A DNA stretch of 64,000 nucleotides from Axinella damicornis (GCA_963931865.1 OZ007511.1:2347836-2411835), one strand, 5' to 3'. Shown: positions 1-12,042, numbered from the stretch's first letter. The notes: a model not told the origin generated them from the sequence alone. A program made the numbers and translations.

Positions 1-225
1 CCACAGTCGACCATGCATCTCGGTCCCGTATACTAAGGAAGGGGTGGACTCACTACGCATTATTATCGTAAAGTCAACAGCCAATGGCTGAAAAACAGCA
101 TGGTCAACAGTCAAAGCCTTGGTGGTCAACGGTCAAACTGCGCAAAGTTTTGACCGGCGTCATGACTGTAGAGTCTATGGGCACAATCCCCATAGACTCC
201 CGTTAGTAAATCACATTTCTAAAGG
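1..225. repeat. TTGACC-rich dispersed element (partial)
   Basis: The segment holds several GTCAACGGTCAAA / TTGACC-type words and a GAGTCTATGGG motif. The same words occur at 35690-36240 and 37158-37454, where the element has inverted ends. Here it lies in the SMAD4 intron after the exon at 239-390, and it is cut by the window edge. Confidence 0.6.
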
Positions 226-238
226 AGATTGGATGTAC

Positions 239-2276
239 CTTAATGTAGGCCTTGGGGTATATCTTGTGCACAGCGTCCCCTGGGGCTCGCCCGGCTTGGT
301 AGTCGAGGTAGTAGCTCTGGACAAACACACTGTGTTCACTCATGCAGCGGATCCACACCTCTCCGTCATTCTTCTCATCCAGAATCACCCCTAGTATGAG
401 AGAGGGAGAGGGAGCGGTGAGGGGGTGGGAGGAAGGGAGAGGATGAGGGACGACAAGGGCAGGGGGGAAGCATGAGGGAGGGCAAGGGCTGGGGGAGAGG
501 AAAGTGGGGACCCGTGAGTTCCAACCTTTCCCAATGTGCAGTCTGGCTCTGTCGCTGGCATCAGTGCGATGTACATTGGAGAGTCTGCCCAGGCAAAACC
601 GGTCGCCCCCTGATGGGTCCACGTAGCCATCTATTGTCACCCCCGGCAGACTGGAGGGCACTTTAAACATCTCCCCCACCTGCGTATCCATCTCAAAGTA
701 GGTTATTGTGCACCAGAAGTCAGGGGCTAAGTGGGTAGTGTGTATGTGGGGGAGGGAGGAGACATGTGTGTAGGTGGGTGTGTGGGCGGATGGGTATGTG
801 AGGAGGGGGGAGGAGACATGTGTGTAGGTGGGTGTGTGGGCAGATGAGTATGCAGGAGGGGGGAGGAGACAGGTGTGTAGGTACATGTATACTTGTATGT
901 GGGGTGCGTGTGTACATGTGTGTATGCGTGTGTGGGTGGGTGTGGGGGTACATGGGTGGGTGTGGGAGCTCGAGGGAGGAGACGGGTGTGTAGGTGTACA
1001 TGTACGTGGGGTGTGTGGGGAAGAGATCACCAAGACCACCATCATGTACACCATGTCTCCGAGGAACACACACACATGTACATGTACATGAAGTCCCTTC
1101 CGAGGAACACACACATGTACGTGAAGTCCCCCTATCATGCAATATCTTTTGTAGGAACTTACTCGGTAGGTTTGGCAAGGGAGGGAAGGATTGTGGGGTA
1201 CGGGGCGGAGGGGGAGGGAGAGAGGGGGGCATCTGGGGAAAGTTGCTGAATGCTAGAAAGAGAAATGACATCACATATTAGCCACTAATACGAGTGTGTT
1301 GACTACATATTCTGAGCCAGAAGACTTGTTAGTGCAGGCAACTCACAGTAGCCCTGGGGCATGTGCTGCTCCACAATGGTGGGGTGTGGAGCCATGGACG
1401 TGTAGGGGATAATAGCAGGGGAGGATGACCAGAGCTGAGGCTGGGGGGGAGGGGGCGGCGGCATGGACATTCCCCCCAGGTTAACCACTGTGGGGTAGAG
1501 GGGGGGGGGGGGGGGGGGGAGGGAGGGAGGGAGGGAGGGAGGGAGGGAGGGAGGGAGGGAGGGAGGGAGGGAGGGAGGGAGGGAGGGAGGGAGGGAGGGA
1601 GGGAGGGAGGGAGGGAGGGAGGGAGGGAGGGAGGGAGGGAGGGAGGGAGGGAGGGAGGGAGGGAGGGAGGGAGGGAGGGAGGGAGGGAGGGAGGGAGGGA
1701 GGGAGGGAGGGAGGGAGGGAGGGAGGGAGGGAGGGAGGGAGGGAGGGAGGGAGGGAGGGAGGGAGGGAGGGAGGGAGGGAGGGAGGGAGGGAGGGAGGGA
1801 GGGAGGGAGGGAGGGAGGGAGGGAGGGAGGGAGGGAGGGAGGGAGGGAGGGAGGGAGGAGGGAGGGAGGGAGGGAGGAGGGGAGGGGAGGGAGGGAGGGA
1901 GGGAGGGAGGGAGGGAGGGAGGGAGGGAGGGAGGGAGGGAGGGAGGGAGGGAGGGAGGGAGGGAGGGAGGGAGGGAGGGAGGGAGGGAGGGAGGGAGTAT
2001 GAAGGCCCTGTGACTATATACATACCTATAAACTCACAAAACTGGTGGTAGCTGTCTAAGCTGTATTCACAGCTGGTGACAGGGCAAGCCACTCAGCCAT
2101 AACCACCTGATGACCACTTCAAGACACCACAACAGAAGCCAGGCACTTCATTAGCTGGCAGCAGCCAAACAAACCCCATTGTCCCCAGACAGTAGCTACA
2201 CACAGCAGCAGGCACACTCACCACCCACCCACCCACACACACACACGCTCATACACACACACACTCACCACCCACC

Positions 2277-2310
<34 letters not shown>

Positions 2311-3098
2311 TGCTCACACACATACCCACATCCACACACACACACACACTCACCCTGCGGGCTGGGTACCAGCTGCTGTGGCGGTTGTGTGTCCATGTAC
2401 TCTTGTGCTAGGCCTCCTCCACTATACCTCATCGTACTCTCGCTGATGGGGGGAGGCTCCGGAGCGGTCTGGGGAGTAGCATGGGGAGCTAGAGGGGCAG
2501 TGAGGTAAGGGGCAGTGAGGTGAGGGGCAGTGAGGTGAGGGGCAGTGAGGTGAGGGGCAGTGAGGTGAGGGGCAGTGAGGTGAGGGGCAGTGAGGTGAGG
2601 GGCAGTGAGGTGAGGGGCAGTGAGGTGAGGGGCAGAGGTGAGGGGCAGTGAGGTGAGGGGCAGTGAGGTGAGGGGCAGTGAGGTGAGGGGCAGTGAGGTG
2701 AGGGGCAGTGAGGTGAGGGGCAGTGAGGTGAGGGCCAGAGGTACATGTAATTCATCACAGAGCTCAGAGATATTCTTGGAAGCTCAAACATCAGAGAGCT
2801 GACATGGAGTGTGAAAGTATTTTTGCAGTGAGCTACAGGCCTGTATGCTTTGAAGTACCCATTCACACATCCTAGTGACACTCACACATCCTAGTGACAC
2901 GCACACAGCATCAAAGAGACAGAGTAATTGTCTCCCCCACCCCCTCTGGGCAGTCTTGACAGATCCCACCTACGTCCCTGTCCCTCCCCTCCCGCCCTGC
3001 TCACTGTGAGGTACGGGAGTAGGCTGTGGTGTACTCTCTTGCATACACTCCACTCTGATAGAGTCCTTCCCCTCCAACACCATGGGAGGAGCCGCTGT

Positions 3099-3147
<49 letters not shown>

Positions 3148-5410
3148 GACAGACAAGGGAGGAAGGGGAGGAAGGGGAGGGGGGAGAGACAGGGGAGGGG
3201 GGAGAGACAGGGGAGGGGGGGAGAGACAGGGGAGGGAGAGAGACAAGGGAGGAAGGGGAGGGGGGAGAGACGGGGGAGGGAGGGGAGGGGGAGAGAGACG
3301 GGTGAGGGAGAGGAGGGGGAGAGAGACGGGGGAGGGAGGGAAGGGAGGGGAGGGGGAGAGACAGGGGAGGGAGGGGAGGGGGAGAGAGACGGGTGAGGGA
3401 GAGGAGGGGGAGAGAGACGGGGGAGGGAGGGAAGGGAGGGGGGAGAGACAGGGGTGGGACAGGGTTAGGAAGGGGCAAAGGAATAAGTGAGCGGGACACT
3501 GGAATGTACTTACTGATGTGATGAACGACATTGGAGCCTATCATATCCGATGCACTAGGACCTATGTGTGTATGTGTGTGGTGTTCATACGAGTGTGTGC
3601 AGATCATCAGTGTATAGCATGCATTGTTCCAATTGCAGTCCGTCAAAAGCACATACGGACCACCAACACACTGTAACAAACCACTCATTGATACATCTAA
3701 CAGTGAGGTATTCACAAACACAGTGCACAACAAGCACAATAGCAGCTGCCCAATAGCAGCCTGGGGACTCAATCAAAAAAACAATAGCATGTGATAGCAT
3801 GTATCCACAAGCACTTGCTATTTACCCACTGAGCATGGTTTATTTTCAAACTGTGGAGGGTGTGCAGCTGCCTCAGCCACAACAGGCCCGCTCTGTGGGC
3901 AGACTTGGGGGCCAATTGTGTGGGCAGGGAGAACCTTCCCTTTGTCTGATTGCATTACCCCCAGACATAGCCTATTACACAACCACCCTTGCAGGTAATC
4001 TGTGCTTCCCTATAATGGCAACGGGATTGGGGACAGCTCTTTCATAGTGGTACATGTGTTGTGGCTGACTGTAATTGAGACCGTTAGAGTCACATGTAAC
4101 CACTTGAAGGAGGGTCTACGCATATACACAGCCAAGCACTGAGGCACCAGGTCGCCACTGGACCATCGCTACTAGGCTTGTCTCAAGCACCAGATGAAAT
4201 GGGGGGTCACACTGTCGTGTACAGCGGGCTCCAAGCTGGGGGGGGGGGGGGGGGGGGGGGGGGGGACCATCGCTTGTAGGCTAGTCTCAAGCATCAAGTG
4301 AAATGGGGGGTCACACTGTACATGCACCGCAAGCAGAGAAGACTCGACTGGAGGGAGTCACCACCTACGCAAACATTCATCTAGGCTAGTCTCAAGCACC
4401 AAGTGAAATGAGGGGTCACACTGTTCATGTACAGCGGGCTCCAGGCTGGATGGAGTCACCACCTACGTAAACATTCAGGCTAGTCTCAAGCACGAAGTGA
4501 AATGAGGGGTCACACTGTTCATGTACAGTGGGCTCCAGGCTGGATGGAGTCACCACCTACGCAAACATTCAGGCTAGTCTCAAGCACGAAGTGAAATGGA
4601 GGGTCACACTGTACATGCACCGCAAGCAGAGAAGACTACAGGCAGGCAGAGTCACCACCTACACAAACATTCATCTAGGCTAGTCTCAAGCACGAAGTGA
4701 AATGAGGGGTCACACTGTTCATGTACAGTGGGCTCCAGGCTGGATGGAGTCACCACCTACGCAAACATTCAGGCTAGTCTCAGCACGAAATGAAATGGAG
4801 GGTCACACTGTACATGCACCGCAAGCAGAGAAGACTACAGGCAGGCAGAGTCACCACCTACGCAAACATTCATCTAGGCTAGTCTCAAGCACCAAGAGAA
4901 ATGGGGGGGTCACACTGTTCATGCACCGCAAGCAGAGAAGACTCCAGGCAGGCAGAGTCACCACCTACGGAAACATTCATCCAGGCTAGTCTCAAGCACC
5001 AAGTGAAATGAGGGGTCACACTGTTCATGTACAGCGGGCTCCAGGCTGGATGGAGTCACCACCTATGCAAACATTCAGGCTAGTCTCAAGCACGAAGTGA
5101 AATGGAGGGTCACACTGTACATGCACCGCAAGCAGAGAAGACCAGATATGCACACACCAAGAGTGCATGATAACATCACCGTCATTGCCATGGCGATGAT
5201 GTCATCATGTGTTCTTGACACACAAACACACGCACCTTGTGCCTGGACTCTCTCATAGTGATATGGATTCACACAGACACTGTCGCACTTCAGGTCAAAT
5301 GCGTACTGACAGAATTTGGCGTGGCGGAGCTCATTTTTGTGGAGATCTGGCCAGCGCCAAATCCTGGCATAGATCACATGGGGAAACCCTTTTCTACCAG
5401 CCACCTGCAT

Positions 5411-5462
<52 letters not shown>

Positions 5463-6207
5463 ATATGCGTGTGTGGAGTATGTGTGTACAGAAGCAGATG
5501 GTAACAGCCAGACACAACCTACATATATAGCACTGCCTCAAACCAAGTTCTGACATCACAGCCACTAATTACATCTTATTAGACCACAGGACATGAACAC
5601 AGGGGCCACTGTTTACCCCACGCCAGCCACACCTCACACAGAACAGTGACACATTTAGCTTGCTACTCCTTCAAAACTTCAAAACAGACTAGACAAGGAC
5701 ACATAATGACATCATCATCATTCGTCCTCGAGGCCTCCGACACAATGATGATGATGTCATCATGTGCTCTTGATGGACACATACCTGTAATCTCCCATCC
5801 AGTGTTCTCTGAATGGTCACACATTTGGACGGACGGGCGCCTCCCGTCGTTATAGCCGTCACCAGTGATTCCAGCTCGTCCCGTTTGTCTTTCAGCTTCT
5901 TTACAAGCGATTCGATTGCCCTTTTAGCAAACTGCTCCGACTCTCCTCCCTGCCTGTGGCACATCAGGGAGTGAACAATACTGGTGCAGGTATCTATACT
6001 GGCCGAGTTGGCGGTCATCTGGGCCTGCGTCGCGGGGACCTGCCCCATGGAAGCCATCCCCACAGACACTGCTCCAAAATCTGGTGCCAACATTTGGGCC
6101 TGCGTGACAGAGCCCTGCCCCATGGCAGCCATCCCCATGTTCATTGCTCCAAAGTCTGCGCCAGACATCTGGGTCCCAGGTGGGCCCAACTGGAGCGGCA
6201 GTGCCAT
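239..6207 (-). CDS. SMAD4: SMAD4 co-Smad (3' end outside window)
   Basis: Co-Smad of TGF-beta/BMP signalling: it binds phosphorylated R-Smads and carries them to DNA in the nucleus. Seven exons join with matching phases: 5785-6207, 5236-5404, 3005-3094, 2354-2488, 1347-1487, 526-726 and 239-390, giving 437 codons. The MH1 domain (about residues 68-196) shows the DNA-contacting hairpin ([16 protein letters not shown]) and the zinc-ligand region ending [10 protein letters not shown]. The Pro-rich linker spans residues 198-319. MH2 starts at [12 protein letters not shown] and includes [15 protein letters not shown] and [21 protein letters not shown]. It stops at YIK before a GTACAT donor, so roughly the last 100 residues lie beyond the left edge. 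The ATG at 6207 follows an AG at about 6237, so a 5' UTR exon is likely. The N terminus carries a duplicated block of about 25 residues, which is not usual in SMAD4. The gene is head to head with the carrier at 7686. Confidence 0.97.
1500..1996. repeat. (GGGA)n tract of about 490 bp
   Basis: Almost pure GGGA units, with a short irregular patch near 1857-1890. On the transcribed strand this reads (CCCT)n and abuts the acceptor CCCCACAG of the SMAD4 exon 1347-1487. It therefore forms that intron's polypyrimidine tract. The long minus-strand open frame across it (SLPP repeats) is not a gene. Confidence 0.95.
2489..2735. repeat. 15-bp minisatellite
   Basis: About 16 copies of GGGGCAGTGAGGTGA lie directly upstream, in transcript sense, of the acceptor CTCTAG of the SMAD4 exon 2354-2488. 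On the minus strand the unit reads as C/T-rich sequence. Confidence 0.93.
3101..3460. repeat. (GT)n, poly-G and GA-rich tract
   Basis: A short (GT)n is followed by about 34 G residues (3113-3146) and then about 300 bp of G/A-only sequence with GGAGAGAGAC words. In the SMAD4 transcript it is poly-C and pyrimidine-rich, and it ends at the acceptor of exon 3005-3094. Confidence 0.93.
4160..5145. repeat. Degenerate array of about 95-130 bp units in SMAD4 intron
   Basis: About nine units begin GGCTAGTCTCAAGCAC and contain GGGGTCACACTGT, CACCACCTACGCAAACATTC and either a GGGCTCCAGGCTGGATGGAG or a CACCGCAAGCAGAGAAGAC variant. The two variants are interspersed. A poly-G run interrupts the array at 4239-4265. 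Confidence 0.88.
5157..5220. repeat. CAAGAGTGCATGATG hairpin element
   Basis: An imperfect inverted repeat (CAAGAGTGCATGATAACATC and its complement). Related copies are at 5697-5775, 34917-34973 and 44853-44935. Confidence 0.75.
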
Positions 6208-6236
6208 TGGATGGATGGAGATGGTGCTGATCACTG

Positions 6237-7685
6237 GGAGTGCAGGACAAAAGTGTGTGAGAAAATTGAAGGTACGGTGCACATTTGGTGCATGAGAAAA
6301 TTAATGTTACGGTGCACATTTGGTTGTAATGACAGAGCATACCAGCATACTTACACACAGGAGTTTAGTCTACATCCCAGCCTTGGGCCTCTCGCCCATC
6401 CCAGTAGCTGGGTAGGGCAGGTCTTGTTGTGGGTAGGAAGGGTTAAGAGGCAACGTACCCACAACTAGCAGCCACAGATGAGCAGCCACAAGGTGCTTAA
6501 TCCACTTAACCCTACGGCTGTTTTGGCTGGCCAGGGAGCTGTGGCCATGCAAAGGTTAATACACACACACAGCAAGTGAAAGTGAAGTTGGCTTTGCAGC
6601 TATACATGGACGTATGTGATCCATAGTCTGAGATACATTTTGTGGTACGTTAGTCGTACAGGAGGGAGGGAGGGATGAGTGAGGGAGGGAAGAAGAGAGA
6701 GAGAGGAAGGGGGGAGGAAAGCTTCCTGGTAAGGGATGCCAAAAACTGCAATATGACATTCACACAGGATATGTAGCCTTGTTCCCAGGCTTGCAGGGTT
6801 TTCGATTGCACTAAGGACGTGGAGGGTTAGTAAGATCGGGGTTCCATACTGCAAACGACGGGAAGCTGGGCGGCATGCAGAGGGCTGGGGTAGAGGCTAC
6901 AGGATATGAGCAACCCGAAACTGTTCAATCTCCTTCTTTACAGGCACCCATCTCATCCCACCGTTACTGACCCTGTTATGTTTCTATACATGTTTGTATC
7001 ATACAGCTTTTGTTTTCCGTGCCAAGTGTGGGCAACTCAAGTGTGTCTGCTATAGCCTAACATGTACAACACCAGTTCTAGGAAGGGGGAGATCCACCCA
7101 CATAATCACCATATCTATCAGATCTGAAGCTAGGCATGCTGACTACTCATCTTTATCACTGATTCACAGGCTGCAAATAATTTATACATTTCTCCCTCAT
7201 CACCCATCCAAGCTTTCATGGTGATTAGATTTCGTTACCCCTCCATCCCCTAGTCACGATCTCCGTAAGGCATGACACCACAACTCACATGGATTGGAGT
7301 AGTACGAAGACGTTCAGGCTATACCTCCTTCTGTTGCCGCGCAAGATCGTGGGAACCCTGCTAACCGCTGATCTGCGCACCCTTATTCGCGAGCTTCAAC
7401 GGAAGTTGACAATGACGCCATCGAGATTCCGGACGTATACGGAACGTTTCCGAACCTTGTGGGTGTGTCTCACATGACATGAAGCTGCGCTGCAGAGGTA
7501 TACCATACCGTATAATATTACTCGATGGTACGCAAGATGAAGTCTTGAATTTCTGTTGTGCGGAACGTCAGACAGAAGGAGCAGCTGGCGATCGATCGCT
7601 CTACAGACTGCAATTCGAGGAGGCTTGTTCTTTGGGGGGGGCCAGGCTACAGCAGGATCCGCGGTGGCTGGGCAACTGCGCAGGC
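6237..7685. other. SMAD4 / carrier intergenic region
   Basis: About 1.4 kb between the divergent SMAD4 and mitochondrial carrier genes. I see no conserved coding segment. It contains a short GGGA-rich tract (6661-6720). The promoters of both genes are expected here, but I recognise no specific motif. Confidence 0.6.
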
Positions 7686-10204
7686 ATGACCCACAACGAA
7701 CAGAGGACCCACTGGTGGAAGGAGGGACTCATCGGTAACTTTACACCCTTAACCTGCAGAGGAATTTCATAAGTTACATTTCTCTAAGCTCGTTAGCTAC
7801 CATTGTGTGGTAAACCCCCTCGTGGGTATCCTCGATGTGGATATTGGTCCGGAAGGAAGTACATACTTTAAGTATAGATTCAAGATTCAAGATTCATTCA
7901 TTGCGACTGACCAGTGAGGTATGCGCGTAATTTACAACAGGAAACACACAAACACACATGCACAACTTCAGTTCAGGCAAATAACTCTGCAACACTTCAG
8001 CTTCGGCCCGACCCATGACTGTCGGCAGCATGTACCGAAGGGGCTACCCGTCCCACCATGACAGATGAGCACGACTCGGTAGTGAGCATTAGTCCCGCCT
8101 GCCACATGCACATGTCTAGTGGCCATAGGCCTGGTCAAAAAGTTCAGCATAGCAGTCTTCTGCCTCAGTGGAATATCGATGAATTGTCTGCTCAGAGGGG
8201 TGTCCCTTTCGTCTTGAAACATAAACACACACACAACTTCAGTTAAGGCAAACGTCTCTGCATCACTTCAGCTTTGGCCCGACCCATGGCTGTCGACAGC
8301 ATGTACCGAAGGGGCTACCCATCCCACCATGACTGGTGAGTACGACTCGGTAATGAGCATTAGTCCCGCCTGCCACGTGTACATGTCTAGCGGCCACAGG
8401 CCTGGTCAAAAAGTTCAGCATAGCACTTTACTGCCTCCAGTCGATTATCGATGAATGTCTGCTCAGAGAATGGTGTCCCTTTCGTCAATGGACGAGCGCG
8501 GCAGGCTCCATTAATAGGAGAGAGTCCAATAGGAGAGAGCACATACACACGCCATCTTTGCCAGTCCCATCAGTCCGTTTTGTATAGGTACCGATACGCA
8601 TGCGCATTCAGCACAGCTTTGGCCCTAACCCATCGCCCTACTTTCTGCCGGACAATAACCACTTTGGTCTGTAATATCAGGGATGCATATGCCCAGGGCC
8701 ATTACTGTACTAACATGTCTGATAGCTGCCGTTTCATTATGACATCATCTATTCATCTCTGCAGGCCTGGGTGTGGGCGTGCTGTATGGCACCACCAGCG
8801 TGTGCGTAGGCCACCCCTTTGATACCATCAAGACCAAGATGCAGGCTCAGCCAGGCTTTGAGACCCAAAGCATGCTGCGATCGTTTGCCAAGACCATCCA
8901 CGAACAGGGCATTCGAGGTCTGTACCGAGGCTGTATTCCACCGCTATTTGGCTCCGGAATATTCCGCTCAACACAGTTTGCTGTGTTCGAGAGTGCATAC
9001 ACATACATGGATGTCCCCTTTGGCAAGTATGAGCTCCCTCTCACTGGTGGACTGCAGGTGAGGGAGTTGCCTAGCAACCATCCTTCCTATTAGAGTGTTT
9101 CTCTGTGGGATGCCCTGCCACTGCACACTAACATCATGGCCTTCTTCACATGTGACGTCCTGGTGTGGTACTTGTAAAGCTGGACAATATCTCAAGTTTG
9201 ACTTATTCCGTTTCAGCATTGGGAGAGCCCCAGCCTCATGCATCCTCTCAAAGGTCCGGTGAACCAAGAGTGTGCTGGAGGGGATGATGTGGAAGAAGCC
9301 TTTATGGAATTTCCAACCTGAGATACTTACCGTGTGCACTCTGAGCTGGAACCATGGATGATAGGCTATACTGGCCTTGTTGCCAGGCCGTCTCCTGCTC
9401 CATTTTTAGCCGCATACATGACCTTTGAACTACCTTTGAACATCAGAAATTTCTGATGGGCAGTTAAAGGTCGGGTATGTGGCTAAGAATGGAGCAGGAG
9501 ACGGCCTGGGAACGAAGCTAAGGCTTTACTGGTGGGGACAGAAGTTACCCACTCCCCCGATGCAATCGCCATCATCTAATAGTAGTGGTAACTAAGTTAC
9601 CACAGAAAATGATGCAATGATGACATCATTGGAAATACCCTAGAGCAACACTGTGTGTGTAGGAGTAGGATACAGTCTTATGTTCATTTTGTCATTGCAG
9701 GTGAGGGTCTTGGTGGGAGGTGTGTTTGCCTCCACTGCTAGGGCCATCATCGAAACTCCGCTGGAGTATGCAAAGGTGCGTCGACAGACTCAACAGAACT
9801 GGAGGTTTCGGCATCTGTACACAGGGTTTGGAGTAACCTGGTTCCGTACCATCGGCCTCATGTGCACTTATTTCATCCTTGTTGACTCTGGCAGGCGCCA
9901 TATTCCTGAACTCTTTGCCACGCCTCTGATCGGCCCGTTCCTGACCTCTGGGGTGGCTGCTACCCTGGGCTGGTGGGTTGTCTGGCCGCTGGAGTACATG
10001 AAGTCACAGGTGCAGGGTGATTACGGCCAGCATCAGTCCGTGTTGCAGAGGATGAGAACTGTAGTTCGTAAACGTGGAGGGTTTTTTGCACTCTACAGAG
10101 GAATAGGGCCAGGGACCATCCGGAGCTTCATCGCGAACGGGACCAGCATGATTGTGATGGCCCACGCACAGAAGAAGGTGTCCGAGTGGGGACTGAGGGG
10201 ATGA
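7686..10204 (+). CDS. Mitochondrial carrier family (SLC25) protein
   Basis: Inner-membrane solute carrier. Three exons join in phase, 7686-7734, 8765-9057 and 9701-10204, giving 281 residues, the usual size for the family. The three carrier repeats show signature motifs HPFDTIK, TPLEYAK and WPLEYMK, each followed by a basic position, and matrix-side segments such as GIRGLYRG and FFALYRG. The small first exon was chosen because its phase-1 GTAACT donor fuses MTHNEQRTHWWKEGLIG to GLGVGVLYG and completes transmembrane helix 1. The substrate cannot be assigned from sequence. A signature residue in repeats 2 and 3 is Glu where repeat 1 has Asp. Introns of 1030 and 643 bp hold a tandem duplication and a hairpin element. 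The gene is tail to tail with the DNA-binding gene at 10498. Confidence 0.93.
7957..8485. repeat. Tandem duplication, two units of about 265 bp
   Basis: The segment near 7957-8219 is repeated near 8228-8485 with scattered substitutions. Shared words include GCATGTACCGAAGGGGCTAC, GAGCATTAGTCCCGCCTGCC and AAAAAGTTCAGCATAGCA. It lies in intron 1 of the carrier gene and has no convincing coding potential. Confidence 0.9.
9362..9520. repeat. Hairpin element, TAGCCTCGTTCCCAGG family
   Basis: Arms of about 44 bp run from CCAGGCCGTCTCCTGCTCC to its complement GGAGCAGGAGACGGCCTGG. The outer ends are diverged copies of the family tip (right end CCTGGGAACGAAGCTA). It lies in carrier intron 2. Confidence 0.88.
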
Positions 10205-10497
10205 GGGGAGGGACCACACGTCGTCCCACACATGCAGTGGAGGCAGGTGCATGGTCAGGACATCTCTTTCAGCTAGGATTTGGCGTAGAGGAGGAGATGT
10301 AACTTTTAATGTTGTTGGAAAAAAAGATTTGCAACATGGATATCAAAGCTGGTTTTATGTGTCAGATTTCAGATAGTTAGAAACATAAGATTTTCAAAAT
10401 GCGAGGATATGTACTGGTGATGATTTGGATGAAGACTAAGTGATCTTACACTGCCAGAGAAGATTGGTAATTTACTGTGAAGTTGAACCTGATGATG
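10205..10497. other. Convergent 3' ends of carrier and DNA-binding gene
   Basis: About 290 bp between two stop codons on opposite strands. No AATAAA signal is visible. It probably holds both 3' UTRs. Confidence 0.5.
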
Positions 10498-11766
10498 TCA
10501 CACGGTGCTGTATGCTGAATGTGTGGTGTCAACATACAGAATTTCTGGTCCTGCTGGGAATACGGGCTGCGACAGTCGACTCGCCAGCAGTCCACTGGGT
10601 CCCTGAGGGTCATCCAACATAGAGAAGGTAGCAACTGGTGTCTCAGACCTCTGGCTGGGTGCTGACCTGGACCATGTCCTTCCCTTCCTTCTGGGCTCCC
10701 TCAGGGAGCCCATCCTCCTGGTCGGGGAGAGAGAGGCCAGAAGCTCCACCTCACTGTCACCAACTACTTCCTCGTGCCCCAGTGGAAGCTCCAACTCAGA
10801 TATATCCCCAACAATAATGTTTTCGATGACAGCATCGAAGAAACTAGTTCCTTCGTAGCTCAGGGAGGGAGAGACGGCCGGAAGCTTTGCATTAGCAGAG
10901 TCATTGTCCCGAAAAGGGCTGTGGTCAGACTGTAGCGTTGAGCTCTGATTCAAGATGTCTCTGTCCTCAGATCCCGTACAGCACTGTGATGGCTGAACAG
11001 TTCGGCAGTAGTTGTGCTCATGGCTGGAGAAGTCCATGTACACGGTGCCATCTGTACCAGCGTGGTTTTCATCAATGTTTCTTTGAGTCTTTCCCTCCAT
11101 CCCTCCCTTTCCGTCAGTAGTGAGCTTCACCGTGTCCCCCTGGCTCACATGGGACAACAACGAAGATCCCCTTGCAGGTACCTGAGTGAAGAGTGTGGGT
11201 GAAGGCCCGGGGCGTACCACCACATCATTTGACCCATTATGCACCTCCACACAGCAGCGATTTTTCCACCCCCGTAGCCATGTGGTTGTGGCTTTAAACG
11301 CAGCCAGTCCTAGCCGCTCAGCACACTCTAGTGCCTGCCTTTGTAGTTCCTTATCCCCCACGATGTACCCCTCCCTTCTCTGCCTGAGGAGGTATTCCAA
11401 CACCTGCTGATCCAGTTCATGGGAGGCAGGTGGTTTTCCGTTATGTAACTTTCGCTTGTGTGGGCCATGATGCATCAGTGCAGCGAGCAGTGTGTGCTTG
11501 CTGTCTACCCAGGAGCGAACAATTTTACGATCAACCCCAAACTGCTTAGCGGCTGCACGGAAACTGCACTTCTGGCTCTCAACCCATTCCACCACACTCA
11601 GTTTGAACTCGAGGGTGTAAGAGCGATGGCGTGAGGTAGAGGGAAGTCGGGATGTACCAATATCCAAGGCCACAGCAGAAGTCACCATACAATGGTCCTG
11701 TGTGAAGGGTTGTCGTGGATCACCACCTCCAGTGCCTAGTCTTTCATATGTCGTTTCATACTGCAT
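10498..11766 (-). CDS. Intronless BrkDBD plus CENP-B-type HTH protein
   Basis: A 422-residue uninterrupted open frame. Residues about 47-95 (YTLEFKLSVVEWVES, then AAKQFGVDRKIVRSWV) fit the Brinker/Psq-type helix-turn-helix. Residues about 108-170 (LDQQVLEYLLRQRREGYIV, then TTWLRGWKNR) fit a CENP-B/Tc5-type second helix-turn-helix. This pair is known from pogo/Tigger transposases and from host genes derived from them. The remaining 250 residues are Ser-rich with an acidic patch (GDISELELPLGHEEVVGD) and basic RRKGR. No DDE catalytic domain is visible. It may be a domesticated transposase-derived DNA-binding protein or a lineage-specific transcription factor. The lack of introns among multi-exon neighbours fits a transposon or retrocopy origin. 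A CRE palindrome lies 269 bp upstream of the ATG. Confidence 0.85.
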   Translation of the reverse strand: MQYETTYERLGTGGGDPRQPFTQDHCMVTSAVALDIGTSRLPSTSRHRSYTLEFKLSVVEWVESQKCSFRAAAKQFGVDRKIVRSWVDSKHTLLAALMHHGPHKRKLHNGKPPASHELDQQVLEYLLRQRREGYIVGDKELQRQALECAERLGLAAFKATTTWLRGWKNRCCVEVHNGSNDVVVRPGPSPTLFTQVPARGSSLLSHVSQGDTVKLTTDGKGGMEGKTQRNIDENHAGTDGTVYMDFSSHEHNYCRTVQPSQCCTGSEDRDILNQSSTLQSDHSPFRDNDSANAKLPAVSPSLSYEGTSFFDAVIENIIVGDISELELPLGHEEVVGDSEVELLASLSPTRRMGSLREPRRKGRTWSRSAPSQRSETPVATFSMLDDPQGPSGLLASRLSQPVFPAGPEILYVDTTHSAYSTV

Positions 11767-12034
11767 CCTCCCAGTGCTGAGCCCATCAGGAGCACGTGTG
11801 TCGAGTCAGGGGGTGTTGGACGTCCTCAGATTTGGCGGCACTGCATTCGGAACAACATATCCAACTGATACATGATATCTGGGGAGTAGATCGGTATACG
11901 TGTATTACAGCACGATCGCCAAACATTATGATATACCAACGATAGGCCACGTACGTACCTTCTTTCCGACTTGCTAGGCTACTCAGAGCTCTCTAGCTCT
12001 AGCTCTCACCATGTACCGTACAGCACTAAACTTA

Positions 12035-12042
12035 TGACGTCA
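12035..12042. promoter_or_regulatory. CRE/ATF palindrome TGACGTCA
   Basis: A perfect TGACGTCA 269 bp upstream of the start of the DNA-binding protein gene and 83 bp beyond the FAH stop. Another is 133 bp upstream of the PSTPIP-like start. Regulatory use is inferred from position only. Confidence 0.4.

Noticed and set aside
1481..2092. Minus-strand open frame made of SLPP repeats
   Set aside because: It is the (CCCT)n tract. The true SMAD4 exons join in phase without it.
10498..11766. Functional link between SMAD4 and the nearby Brinker-type DNA-binding gene
   Set aside because: Insect Brinker represses BMP targets, but the shared DNA-binding fold also occurs in transposases, and another gene lies between them. 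Proximity alone is not evidence.
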